From Bacteroidota bacterium (GTDB lineage: Bacteria; Bacteroidota; Bacteroidia; Chitinophagales; Chitinophagaceae): 64,000 nucleotides of DNA. The notes beneath the pieces were generated by a model. That model had not been told where the DNA came from, did not search any database, and saw only the letters and a program-made list of their open reading frames with translations. A program made the position numbers and the translations under genes. Positions 1 through 8,736 of this stretch are shown one piece after another; position 1 is the first letter of the stretch, and each line of letters begins with the position of its first letter. Location of the stretch: assembly GCA_016868475.1 (NCBI GenBank), contig VGGU01000003.1:18569-82568 (forward strand). Reading direction: 5' to 3'.

Positions 1-1
1 G

Positions 2-1015
2 ACCTCAGCAGAAGCCCCTACTCTGCCACTATTCTGTTATACGGCTGCAGGTTGGCTAGATGATCAATTTTTGGTTCCTGCCATTCGAATTGAATCAGAT
101 ATAAGACAAGACTGTGATGGGTATGATGAAAAAAAAATAAAGCAAGGGGCCCACACTCTTTTGCAAACCTATCCCCATAATCGGTTGGTCAAGCATTTGA
201 TGGATAACTGCTGTCAAACTTATCAATGCCCTGCGGCACGTAACTTATCATTAGGCAGGTGGGAATGCCCCATTCCAGTATCTCCTGCATGCAATGCAAA
301 TTGTGTTGGTTGTATTTCACTACAACCAGATGAGGAGCCCATTGTATCCACTCAAGACCGCTTACAGTTTAAGCCCTTACCTGAGGAGATTGTAGAGTTT
401 GCAGTGCCACATCTTACATCAGCACCCTATCCGATTGTAAGTTTTGGACAAGGGTGCGAAGGGGAGCCCTTGTTAATGTGGGAAACAATCAGAGCCGCTA
501 TTTTAGAAATTCGAAAGCACACTACAAAGGGAAGCATTAACATCAATACCAACGGCTCAAATCCTGATGCCGTACGAGCCCTCTGTAAAGCAGGATTAGA
601 TTCTATTCGTGTAAGTACAAACTCCGCAAGAAAAAATATCTATACTTCCTATTACCGACCTAACAATTACCAATTTGAAGATATCATTGAGAGTCTAAAA
701 GTGGTAAGCTCTTTTGGAGGTTGGACTTCGCTTAACTATTTTGTTTTTCCAGGCATGACTGATTCGGTAGAAGAAGTAGAAGCATTGAGAAAATTGATTC
801 GGGATACCAATCTGAAAATGATTCAATGGAGAAACTTCAACATAGACCCGGATTGGTATTTAGGAAAAATAGGAATAACCGATACCGGTGAAGCTATGGG
901 TGTTAAAAATATGCAGCAACGCTTAAGGGAAGAATTTCCAACCTTACAATTTGGCTATTTTAATCCCCCTATTGAAAGGATCAAAGGAAATATTCAATTG
1001 GACTTTGCTCGTTGA
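2..1015 (+). CDS. Radical SAM protein (5' partial)
   Basis: The reading frame is open to the left edge of the window, so the true start lies outside; 337 residues are visible. A TTG at 71 is in frame, but the codons before it read as normal coding sequence. The family signature CxxxCxxC (C-NAN-C-VG-C, bases 290-313) should bind a 4Fe-4S cluster that cleaves S-adenosylmethionine. A glycine-containing stretch (SFGQGCEGEPLL) and an NTNGS motif follow, as in the barrel of activating-enzyme-like radical SAM proteins. The extra cysteines near the visible N-terminus (DNCCQTYQC) could bind a second cluster, which is inference. The substrate cannot be told. The next gene is 130 bases away on the same strand. 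Confidence 0.85.
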   Translation, partial: TSAEAPTLPLFCYTAAGWLDDQFLVPAIRIESDIRQDCDGYDEKKIKQGAHTLLQTYPHNRLVKHLMDNCCQTYQCPAARNLSLGRWECPIPVSPACNANCVGCISLQPDEEPIVSTQDRLQFKPLPEEIVEFAVPHLTSAPYPIVSFGQGCEGEPLLMWETIRAAILEIRKHTTKGSININTNGSNPDAVRALCKAGLDSIRVSTNSARKNIYTSYYRPNNYQFEDIIESLKVVSSFGGWTSLNYFVFPGMTDSVEEVEALRKLIRDTNLKMIQWRNFNIDPDWYLGKIGITDTGEAMGVKNMQQRLREEFPTLQFGYFNPPIERIKGNIQLDFAR

Positions 1016-1145
1016 TATTTTAACCAAAATTTAAACCCAATATTAACGATTCCTATAGGGTGCATTCGTTTTATCAAATCACTGAAAACTGATCCATTAA
1101 GGTTTCTGACATATCACTTATTTTCGCTTAACCACCCTGTTGTTC

Positions 1146-2003
1146 ATGCTCGACCGGCAAAATTCATACTCAACAAAAGCAATCAACTATACAGCCCTTG
1201 TTGTTTTGTTGTTCATCCTTCTGCTTTTTCTGTTCAAATGGAAACTACCCTCTTTTGAAAAAGATGCACCCATCAATGGGGTGGATGTGGAAGTGAACTG
1301 GCCTCCGGATCCTCCAGCTCCATTTCAAGATGGTGGCGGTGGTGGTGGCCAAGCGCTGGCCTCACCGGAACAGCCTGGCCTTGCGCAACCCAATTCTCAA
1401 GACCCGGGTGAGCAACAATTATCCAAAGAAGTGGAAACAGATCCATTGAGCACTCAGACAGCTGTTACTCATAATCGTAAAAAAAATAAAAATGCTAAAA
1501 GTCTGACATCCAATAGTCCAAAGACAAAATCTAAACCTAATATTGAGCCTCCTTCTCCTCCACAAGCAAAAGCTGTAATGGGCAAATCCAATCAAAAAAC
1601 TGGGGCTGGAGGGAATGAAGCCATAGACTTTGAGAGATCAGGTGGAGCTGGAAATGGATGGGGAACCGGCAAAGGAAATGGTGCAGGGGGTGGTGCTGGC
1701 GAAGGATCAGGGGGAGGTTCTGGAACAGGAATTGGTGCAGGAAACGGGCCACGAGTAACACGTGGTGATCGAAAAATTGTTAGAAGCTACGCCTTTGAGG
1801 GCGAGTTAAACAAGGCCACACTATATGTTAATATTGCTGTGTCGCCAGATGGAACTGGCAGATTTGTCAACTTCGCCAAAGGATCTACTGCAACAGGATC
1901 CACTTATCGACAAGCAATAGTACAATACTTAGAAAAAATTCGATTTGATGTAAGCGACCATGAATCCCTGGTAACTGTGCAATTTAATTTCAGAATTAAC
2001 TAG
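1146..2003 (+). CDS. TonB-like energy transducer, glycine-rich linker
   Basis: About 285 residues from the ATG at 1146; a TTG two codons upstream is also in frame. The N-terminus carries one membrane helix (about residues 15-31, rich in L, V and F). A long proline-, lysine- and glycine-rich spacer follows, with a run of glycines near residue 65 and Gly-rich repeats around 165-205. The last 75 residues (starting near RKIVRSYAFEG) resemble a TonB C-terminal fold in which the protein would contact outer-membrane receptors. This order (anchor, extended spacer, small C-terminal domain) fits a transducer spanning the periplasm. No exbB or exbD is next to it in the visible sequence. folC starts 17 bases downstream. 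The TonB call is inferred from architecture and weak C-terminal similarity. Confidence 0.6.
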   Translation: MLDRQNSYSTKAINYTALVVLLFILLLFLFKWKLPSFEKDAPINGVDVEVNWPPDPPAPFQDGGGGGGQALASPEQPGLAQPNSQDPGEQQLSKEVETDPLSTQTAVTHNRKKNKNAKSLTSNSPKTKSKPNIEPPSPPQAKAVMGKSNQKTGAGGNEAIDFERSGGAGNGWGTGKGNGAGGGAGEGSGGGSGTGIGAGNGPRVTRGDRKIVRSYAFEGELNKATLYVNIAVSPDGTGRFVNFAKGSTATGSTYRQAIVQYLEKIRFDVSDHESLVTVQFNFRIN

Positions 2004-2020
2004 CAAGTTTAGGTTTACTT

Positions 2021-3328
2021 ATGAATTATCAAGAAACCTTGCAGTTTTTATATGAGAAACTCCCTGAATTTTCTCGTATTGGCGAGCCTGCGTATAAAAA
2101 AGATATTCATAATACCATAGCGCTGTGCCATGCACTGAACAATCCTCAGCACAAATTCAAGTCCATTCACATTGCTGGCACTAATGGAAAAGGTTCAGTA
2201 AGCCATATGCTGGCTTCCATTTTACAAGAAGCCGGGTATAAAACAGGGCTTTACACCTCCCCTCACTTAGTTGATTTTAGAGAACGCATAAAAATCAACG
2301 GTCAACTAATCAGCCAACAGGATGTAGTTGAATTCACGCAAAGATTGCTGCCACTTTTCGAGTCCATTAATCCCAGTTTCTTTGAGGTAACCGTAGCTAT
2401 GGCCTATGATTATTTTGCGCAGCAACAAGTTGATATTGCGGTTATCGAAACGGGTTTAGGCGGACGATTAGACAGCACAAATATCATTACACCTACCCTA
2501 TCAATCATAACTAACATTGGGTGGGATCATATGCAATTATTAGGGGATAGTCTGGAAAAAATAGCGGTTGAAAAAGCAGGTATAATAAAAACCAAAGTCC
2601 CTGTGGTAATTGGAAAAATGCAAAAAGAGTCTTGGCCTGTTTTTCTTGAAAAGGCAACACAACTAAACGCTCCTATTACCTTGGCTGAAAACGCCCATAC
2701 CATAGATCATTTTTATTGGGAAAAAGATAAGTTGTTTATCAAGGTCAATTCAGTAAAATCCCAAACACTCTTTGAACTTGATCTTACTGGAATTTACCAG
2801 TGCACTAATTTGATAACTGTTTTATCGGCGGTGGAGCAATTAACAAAGGCAGGGTTTGCGATTTCTCCCCTTGCATTACACAAAGGATTAAGTCATGCCA
2901 AGAAGAGTACTGGGCTACTGGGCAGGTGGGAGGAAATTAGACCAAACCCAAAGTTGGTACTGGATGTAGCGCACAATGCTGATGGCATAGAACAAGTACT
3001 ACTTCAACTTCAACACATTCACTTCAATAAATTGCATTTGATATTAGGAATGGCAAAAGATAAGGATTGCGAGCGCGTACTTGATATACTTCCTAAACAA
3101 GCTGTTTTATATTTCACACAAGCTCATCTTCCAAGAGCCATGCCGGCAACAATGTTAACTGCATTGGCAGCAAAAAAACAATTGCAAGGAACCACACATG
3201 AGCATGTGAACGATGCTATAGCCGCTGCATTGCAATGCGCGATGCCCAATGATTTACTGATAGTTTTCGGCAGTATCTTTTTGGTGGCCGAAGTTGACCG
3301 TGAACGTTGGGCCAACCTAACCTTATAG
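2021..3328 (+). CDS. folC: Folylpolyglutamate synthase / dihydrofolate synthase
   Basis: 435 residues, usual length for the Mur-ligase-like FolC family. It adds glutamate to dihydropteroate and to reduced folates with ATP in the cytoplasm. Visible motifs are the P-loop GTNGKGS (residues 53-59), the following HxL..I..E.G..TGLYTSPHL segment, a TGLGGRLDSTN motif, an ITNIGWDH segment, and DVAHN in the C-terminal domain, all as expected for the family. It starts with ATG 17 bases after the TonB-like gene and probably shares its transcript. Its stop lies in a six-base overlap with the stop of the convergent ABC ATPase gene, leaving no room for a terminator hairpin. Confidence 0.95.
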   Translation: MNYQETLQFLYEKLPEFSRIGEPAYKKDIHNTIALCHALNNPQHKFKSIHIAGTNGKGSVSHMLASILQEAGYKTGLYTSPHLVDFRERIKINGQLISQQDVVEFTQRLLPLFESINPSFFEVTVAMAYDYFAQQQVDIAVIETGLGGRLDSTNIITPTLSIITNIGWDHMQLLGDSLEKIAVEKAGIIKTKVPVVIGKMQKESWPVFLEKATQLNAPITLAENAHTIDHFYWEKDKLFIKVNSVKSQTLFELDLTGIYQCTNLITVLSAVEQLTKAGFAISPLALHKGLSHAKKSTGLLGRWEEIRPNPKLVLDVAHNADGIEQVLLQLQHIHFNKLHLILGMAKDKDCERVLDILPKQAVLYFTQAHLPRAMPATMLTALAAKKQLQGTTHEHVNDAIAAALQCAMPNDLLIVFGSIFLVAEVDRERWANLTL

Positions 3329-4087
3329 AGCAGGTTCCAAACTATGCCCGGTGAGTGCAATAAATACATCTTCGAGGGTAGCTGCTTTTACATCTTTTTT
3401 TCTTTCAAAACCCCCTTGCAATAATTGATCGATTAGTGCATCAGGCGAATCCAAAGCAATTAACCTTCCTTGATCCATGATGGCAATTCGATCACACAAA
3501 TATTCTGCCTCATCCATATAATGAGTGGTGAGGACAATGGTAGTTACGCTTGCACGAATGGTACGGATTAACTCCCATAGGCTCCTGCGCGCTTGAGGGT
3601 CAAGACCCGTGGTTGGTTCGTCCAGAAAAATAACCTTTGGATTATTGACCAATGTTGTAGCAATGGAAAACCGTTGGCGTTGGCCACCACTTAATTCTTT
3701 TACTTTGGCTTTTGCTTTATCGGCCAGATTGACCAAAGAAAGAATTTGCAATGGATTGATCTGAGTATTATATAGGCCAGCAAACAACTCCAATAATTGC
3801 TCCAGATTTAATCCCGGATAATACCCACTGCTTTGTAACTGCACCCCAATGATCTGCTTAATAGCCGCTGCATCTCTGTCAATATTGTATCCATACACTT
3901 TAACAGCCCCACTTGTTTTTTCCTTTAGTGTTTCGATGATCTCCAGCGTGGTGGTTTTCCCTGCACCATTAGGGCCCAGTAGTCCAAATATTTCGCCGTG
4001 ATAAATGGAAAAACTAATTCCATTGACCGCATCAACATTTCCGTATCGTTTCTGAAGATCTAATACTTCAATTATGGGTTCGCTCAT
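3323..4087 (-). CDS. ABC transporter ATP-binding protein
   Basis: 254 residues with a complete nucleotide-binding domain: Walker A GPNGAGKT (38-45), signature LSGGQ (132-136), Walker B VIFLDEP (152-158) and the switch histidine in LTTHYMDEAE. The form (GLDPQARR after Walker B, IALDSPDALI near the end) is that of the DrrA/CcmA-like group, which works with a separate ABC-2 permease for drug, polysaccharide or lipid export. No permease gene lies beside it here, so it either pairs with one elsewhere or has lost it. The start overlaps the end of fbp by 20 bases, so it is translated from the same message as fbp. Confidence 0.9.
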   Translation of the reverse strand: MSEPIIEVLDLQKRYGNVDAVNGISFSIYHGEIFGLLGPNGAGKTTTLEIIETLKEKTSGAVKVYGYNIDRDAAAIKQIIGVQLQSSGYYPGLNLEQLLELFAGLYNTQINPLQILSLVNLADKAKAKVKELSGGQRQRFSIATTLVNNPKVIFLDEPTTGLDPQARRSLWELIRTIRASVTTIVLTTHYMDEAEYLCDRIAIMDQGRLIALDSPDALIDQLLQGGFERKKDVKAATLEDVFIALTGHSLEPAL

Positions 4088-5093
4088 CTGCTAATTTTTT
4101 TTCGAGATCATCCATCATGCCTACACTTCCAACAAAGAATGGGCAACGTTCATGTAAGGAACCGGGTATAATATCTAAGGTTCGAATACGGCCATTGGTA
4201 GCCCTCCCACCTGCCACCGTTACAATAAAGGCAAAAGGATTGCACTCATACAATAATCTAAGTTTTCCTTCAGGACGTGAGCTGGTGCCAGGATACATGA
4301 AAATCCCTCCTTTGATTAAATTTCGATGCACGTCTGCAACCATACTTCCAACATATCGCTGGCGCAAAGGCCCGCCCGATGCAATTGGCCTGGTTTGACA
4401 AGCTTTAATATATTCTTGAACACCTTTCTCAAATTCAAAATAACTTCCATGATTAACAGAGTAAATCTTTCCACGTTCTGGACAACGAATATCAGGATGA
4501 CTTAACGTCCACTCCCCAATAGAGGGATCCAGTGTAAAGCCGTTTACACTTCTTCGGGTAGCATACACTAACATGGTTGAAGAACCATATACAATATAGC
4601 CAGCCGCAACTTGTTGACTCCCTGCCTGCAAAAAATCTTCTTTGGTTACCACCGTACCTACAGGAGTTACACGTCTATATACCCCAAATATGGTACCAAT
4701 AGAAACGTTTACATCAATGTTGCCACTCCCGTCAAGAGGATCAAACAAGCAAACGTATTTAGAATGAATACTTTTTTCGTCATCAAAGGCTACAAAATCT
4801 TCTAATTCTTCACTGGCAATTCCTGCACAACTAATTCCATGCTGCAGCACTTTGATAAACTGATTATTTGCAAATACATCGAGTTTTTTTACTTTCTCAC
4901 CCTGCACGTTTATAGTGCCTGCATTCCCTAAGATGTCTACCAAACCAGCTTTATTAACCTCTACATTCACACGCTTTGCCGCCAAACCAATATTACGCAG
5001 CAGGTTTGATAGTTCGCCTGTTGCATGAGGAAAATCACGCAGTTGTTGTATGGTAAACTCATCCAAGGTCTGTACATTACGATTGATTGGCAT
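4068..5093 (-). CDS. fbp: Fructose-1,6-bisphosphatase, class I
   Basis: 341 residues from the ATG at 5093, which begins MPINRN as in family members; the frame stays open upstream into the neighbouring gene, but that part is not homologous. It hydrolyses fructose 1,6-bisphosphate to fructose 6-phosphate in gluconeogenesis. The metal-binding motif DPLDGSGNID (118-127) and the C-terminal LYECNPFAFIVTVAGG segment identify the class I enzyme. It lies five bases after the YkuD-type gene and overlaps the ABC ATPase gene, making it the third gene of a minus-strand run. Confidence 0.96.
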   Translation of the reverse strand: MPINRNVQTLDEFTIQQLRDFPHATGELSNLLRNIGLAAKRVNVEVNKAGLVDILGNAGTINVQGEKVKKLDVFANNQFIKVLQHGISCAGIASEELEDFVAFDDEKSIHSKYVCLFDPLDGSGNIDVNVSIGTIFGVYRRVTPVGTVVTKEDFLQAGSQQVAAGYIVYGSSTMLVYATRRSVNGFTLDPSIGEWTLSHPDIRCPERGKIYSVNHGSYFEFEKGVQEYIKACQTRPIASGGPLRQRYVGSMVADVHRNLIKGGIFMYPGTSSRPEGKLRLLYECNPFAFIVTVAGGRATNGRIRTLDIIPGSLHERCPFFVGSVGMMDDLEKKLADERTHN

Positions 5094-5098
5094 GATAA

Positions 5099-6328
5099 TT
5101 ATTTTTGAAGAACAAGTGTTTGAGTAAGTTTTTTTGCCACAGGCACCCCATTCAGTTTTGCAGGTTTCCAAATGGACATTTGCTCTAGCTTCTCGATCAA
5201 CAAAGCCTCTAATTTGAGGTTATTCGCAAGTCCTTTTATTATTTTGAAGTTAACGGGGACTCCATCCCTATCTACTACAAACTCAAATTGAACATAAACT
5301 TTTACAAAACCAGCAGGTAAATAAATCCGCATACTGGAGGAGGTCTGATCCAAATAATCGTTAAACGCAGTTATCCCTCCAGGAAATTGAGGCCATTGGT
5401 CTACTACTTCAGAAAGTTTGACTATAGTTCTAACACGTTTGGAAGGCAATGATCGCGGCAAGGAAGCAGTAATTTCTCCAGTGGGTAAAGAGGCAGAAAT
5501 AGCTGAGCGTGTAGCGGAAGCAGTACGCGGAGCGTCATTGATATAATACTGTCCATCCTCAGCGATCATCACAATGGGTAGTTTTTTATTCTTCTCAAAA
5601 TAAAAATATGCATCCGCTAGTTTTTCAGAGAACCTAAACAATACCGGATCATCCTTAGTCAACTCATCCAAATAGGCCTTACTTTTTGGCACATCAAACC
5701 GGCAAGGGAAAATATGAACCGGTATAAAGTCTTGACCCGCATCCCGAGCAAATGTTGCCAGAATATATAACTCATCTATTTGTTGGTCAGTAATTGGAAT
5801 ACAACCCACCGTTACACAACTACCATGAATATAAATGTCTCCACCGGGCTTACTGGAGTCGCTCAACATACGATCACTGGCGTTGGGATAATTTAGACCA
5901 AGGGATAAGTAGTAATTACTGAACGGATTAAACTCATTGATATAGTAAAACCCTTCAGGAACCTGGTAATCTCCTTGTACGCGCTTGGGACCCAAAGAAC
6001 CACCCAGGGCACAAACAGGGTATGTTTTAAATAAACTAAAAACAGATTCGTTGGTTTGCTTTACCCATACTTCAAGATGGCTGTCGTACTTAAATGATCG
6101 AATATATATTTGTGCAACAGGCCATTTCAACTTTTTTGCAACAAACTGTTTTTTTAGTGTATCTAACTTTCGCTGCATTGCTTCTTGTGGACGAGGAAAG
6201 CTTCTTTGATAATCGACAAAGGAAAGATAAGATGCAGTTGGGCCGGCACTATGATTATATCCAGCTTGCGCCCAACCCTGTATTGAACAATAGAAAAACA
6301 AAAGCAGCAAAAGCTTGCAGCGTTGCAT
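5099..6328 (-). CDS. YafK-like L,D-transpeptidase fused to TonB C-terminal domain
   Basis: 409 residues with a cleavable signal peptide (about 1-21, ending GWAQA). A YkuD-type L,D-transpeptidase domain of the YafK sort follows: the active-site segment IYIHGSCVTVGCIPI contains the presumed catalytic histidine (168) and cysteine (176). Residues from about 310 to the end match a TonB_C domain, with the PQFPGG entry motif, an FVVDRDG strand and the terminal WKPAKLNGVPV strand. Such enzymes cross-link peptidoglycan or attach proteins to it in the periplasm. The attached TonB_C domain has no membrane helix of its own beyond the signal, so it probably serves as a protein-binding module (inference). 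It sits between hppD (42 bases) and fbp. Confidence 0.8.
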   Translation of the reverse strand: MQRCKLLLLLFFYCSIQGWAQAGYNHSAGPTASYLSFVDYQRSFPRPQEAMQRKLDTLKKQFVAKKLKWPVAQIYIRSFKYDSHLEVWVKQTNESVFSLFKTYPVCALGGSLGPKRVQGDYQVPEGFYYINEFNPFSNYYLSLGLNYPNASDRMLSDSSKPGGDIYIHGSCVTVGCIPITDQQIDELYILATFARDAGQDFIPVHIFPCRFDVPKSKAYLDELTKDDPVLFRFSEKLADAYFYFEKNKKLPIVMIAEDGQYYINDAPRTASATRSAISASLPTGEITASLPRSLPSKRVRTIVKLSEVVDQWPQFPGGITAFNDYLDQTSSSMRIYLPAGFVKVYVQFEFVVDRDGVPVNFKIIKGLANNLKLEALLIEKLEQMSIWKPAKLNGVPVAKKLTQTLVLQK

Positions 6329-6370
6329 ACCACGAATGTACGAAGGGGATATCGGTTAAGGAGCAATCAA

Positions 6371-7504
6371 CTACAGGTTTCCCCTGGCTTCTTGCTCTCT
6401 TTCAATGGCCTCAAATAACGCCTTAAAATTACCCTTGCCAAAGCTAACAGCGCCCTTGCGCTGAATGATTTCAAAAAATAATGTAGGACGGTCTTCTACT
6501 GGCTTAGTGAATAGTTGAAGTAAATATCCTTCATCATCCCGATCCACCAGAATGCCTAAATCCTTAAGTGGTGTCAAGTCTTCATCAATGGAGCCAACCC
6601 GATCAAGCAAAGTGTCATAGTAATTGGTTGGAACTTGTAAAAACTCCACACCTCTTTTTTTGAGTTCGGTTACGGTTTGAATGATATCATTTGTTGCCAT
6701 GGCCACATGCTGACATCCTTCTCCATTATAAAATTCCAGGTATTCTTCAACCTGGCTTTTTTTCTTCCCCTCAGCCGGTTCGTTAATAGGAAACTTAACA
6801 TACCCATTGCCACTGCTCATGACCTTACTCATCAATGCGGAGTACTCAGTGGAAATGTCTTTATCATCAAAGGATAATATATTCTTGAAACCAAGAACCT
6901 CTTCATAAAAAGAAACCCATTTATTCATCTGATTCCACCCAACATTTCCCACACAGTGGTCAACATAGAGCAACCCACAATCAGCTGGTTGAAAATAGGG
7001 GTTTGACCATGGGCGATAACCTGGTAAGAATGCGCCGTGATAATTCTTCCGTTCTATAAATAAATGCACAGTATCCCCATAAGTATGAATCCCACTCATC
7101 ACTACTTCTCCATCTTTATCCTGCATTTTTTGAGGTTCCATACAAGACAAAGCTCCCCGTTTTGTAGTCTCCTCCCATGCTTGGGCTGCATCCTGAACAC
7201 GAAGTGAAAGTGCTTTTACCCCATCGCCATGCTTATAAATATGCTCAGCGATTGGATTATCGGATTTCAAGGGGGTGGTAAGCACAAAAGTTAATTTATG
7301 TTGCCGTACAGCATAGCTTACACGATCTCTGATACCTGTTTCAGGGCCCGCATAGGCCAATGCCTGAAATCCAAAAGCGCTCATGTAATAATGAGCTGCC
7401 TGTTTTGCATTTCCGACATAAAACTCAACATAGTCCGTTCCCTCCAAAGGTAAAAAGTCCGTAGTCTCAGAGGTGGACAACGGGCCTGCAATCGTTGTTT
7501 TCAT
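6371..7504 (-). CDS. hppD: 4-hydroxyphenylpyruvate dioxygenase
   Basis: 377 residues, usual length. It converts 4-hydroxyphenylpyruvate to homogentisate in tyrosine degradation, using Fe(II). The two vicinal-oxygen-chelate halves are visible, with the three expected metal ligands H183 (YVDHCVGNV), H266 (GCQHVAMATND) and E345 (LFFEIIQRKG). The ATG at 7504 lies four bases after a TAnnTTTG-type box (TACTTTTG, 7516 to 7509 on the minus strand), so the message may be leaderless. It is transcribed away from purK and heads the run hppD, YkuD/TonB_C, fbp, ABC ATPase. No homogentisate dioxygenase gene is visible nearby. Confidence 0.96.
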   Translation of the reverse strand: MKTTIAGPLSTSETTDFLPLEGTDYVEFYVGNAKQAAHYYMSAFGFQALAYAGPETGIRDRVSYAVRQHKLTFVLTTPLKSDNPIAEHIYKHGDGVKALSLRVQDAAQAWEETTKRGALSCMEPQKMQDKDGEVVMSGIHTYGDTVHLFIERKNYHGAFLPGYRPWSNPYFQPADCGLLYVDHCVGNVGWNQMNKWVSFYEEVLGFKNILSFDDKDISTEYSALMSKVMSSGNGYVKFPINEPAEGKKKSQVEEYLEFYNGEGCQHVAMATNDIIQTVTELKKRGVEFLQVPTNYYDTLLDRVGSIDEDLTPLKDLGILVDRDDEGYLLQLFTKPVEDRPTLFFEIIQRKGAVSFGKGNFKALFEAIEREQEARGNL

Positions 7505-7508
7505 AAAG

Positions 7509-7516
7509 CAAAAGTA
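7509..7516 (-). promoter_or_regulatory. Candidate -7 box (TACTTTTG) of hppD
   Basis: On the minus strand the sequence reads TACTTTTG, then four bases, then the hppD ATG. It fits the Bacteroidota -7 consensus TAnnTTTG. No TTG lies at the usual -33 distance, so the call rests on the one box. Confidence 0.45.
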
Positions 7517-7536
7517 AATTATTTTATTGGCTCAGT

Positions 7537-7544
7537 TATCTTTG
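7537..7544 (+). promoter_or_regulatory. Candidate -7 box (TATCTTTG) of purK
   Basis: TATCTTTG is followed by TCAA and then the purK ATG at 7549, the same four-base spacing as at hppD on the other strand. A good -33 TTG is not visible at the expected distance. Confidence 0.45.
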
Positions 7545-7548
7545 TCAA

Positions 7549-8697
7549 ATGACCAAAGTTGGTATACTTGGGGGTGGGCAGCTGGGTCGCATGCTGTTGG
7601 AATCAGCTGCAAAATTTAAGGCAGAAACCTATGTTCTTGAAAATCAAGAAAACTGCCCGGCATATCCATTTTGCGATCATTTCACTTTAGGTGATATAAG
7701 AGATTATGATACGGTGTATTCCTTTGGCAAAGGACTGGACTGCATTACCATTGAAATAGAGCAGGTTTGTGTAGAAGCCCTGGAGAAGCTGGAAGAAGAA
7801 GGAATTACAGTAATACCTAAACCTTCAGTGCTGAAAATGATCAGCAATAAAATTTCTCAAAAAGAGTTTTATCAACAACATTCCATACCCACACCTGATT
7901 TTTTTATCACCTATTCCAGAGAAGAACTAGTTAAATTAATAGATTTTTTTCCAGCAGTTCACAAAGTGGGCCTTGGTGGCTATGATGGGAAAGGAGTGGA
8001 ATTACTCTACGATATAAACGATATCCATAAAGGATTTGACGCTCCTGCTGTCTTGGAAAAAATGACAGAGATTAAGCATGAAATAGCTGTTCAGGTTGCA
8101 GTTGATCAAGCGAAGAACATAGCTGTATTTCCTCCTGTAGAAATGGTATTTGATCCCAGACTTAATTTGCTTGACTTCCAAATTTGCCCGGCCCGTTTGT
8201 CTCCAAGTTTGCAAAAAGAAGCAATTGAAATAGCAACCAACCTGGTTAACGCATTCCAATCTCCGGGATTATTTGCAGTAGAACTTTTTGTTGATCAGTC
8301 TGCAAAGATTTGGGTTAATGAAACTGCACCTCGCGTGCATAATAGTGGGCATCATAGCATTGAGGCTATAGCTACATCCCAATTTGAAATGCTTTGGCAG
8401 ATCCTTTTAAAAGAACCATTGGGCCCCACCCATGTAAAAAAATCGTCTATCATGGTCAACATCATTGGAGCACCAAACTATAGTGGAATAGCTAAGCTAG
8501 AAGGAGCAGATTCAATCACCGACCAAGACACTTTCATTCATTGGTATGGTAAGGAAACCACAAAACCCGGCAGAAAAATGGGTCATGTTACCCGATTAAA
8601 TATAAAGCCTGAAAATGCTAATGAAACCGCTCACTTCTTAAAAAACAGTATTCGCTGCCTGAGTGATACAAAAGAAAATAAAGACAGCCTCGTCTAA
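7549..8697 (+). CDS. purK: 5-(carboxyamino)imidazole ribonucleotide synthase
   Basis: 382 residues of the ATP-grasp superfamily. It uses ATP and bicarbonate to form N5-carboxyaminoimidazole ribonucleotide in de novo purine synthesis. The N-terminal GILGGGQLGRM nucleotide-fold motif, the central VGLGGYDGKG loop and the ARVHNSGH-like segment (APRVHNSGHHS) are typical of PurK. Its partner mutase purE lies 5.6 kb downstream on the same strand, beyond a three-gene efflux operon. The first efflux gene starts 39 bases after purK, so co-transcription is possible. Confidence 0.96.
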   Translation: MTKVGILGGGQLGRMLLESAAKFKAETYVLENQENCPAYPFCDHFTLGDIRDYDTVYSFGKGLDCITIEIEQVCVEALEKLEEEGITVIPKPSVLKMISNKISQKEFYQQHSIPTPDFFITYSREELVKLIDFFPAVHKVGLGGYDGKGVELLYDINDIHKGFDAPAVLEKMTEIKHEIAVQVAVDQAKNIAVFPPVEMVFDPRLNLLDFQICPARLSPSLQKEAIEIATNLVNAFQSPGLFAVELFVDQSAKIWVNETAPRVHNSGHHSIEAIATSQFEMLWQILLKEPLGPTHVKKSSIMVNIIGAPNYSGIAKLEGADSITDQDTFIHWYGKETTKPGRKMGHVTRLNIKPENANETAHFLKNSIRCLSDTKENKDSLV

Positions 8698-8736
8698 TGT
8701 ATAGATTTGTTGGAAAGACCGTAACTACTACCAAAC

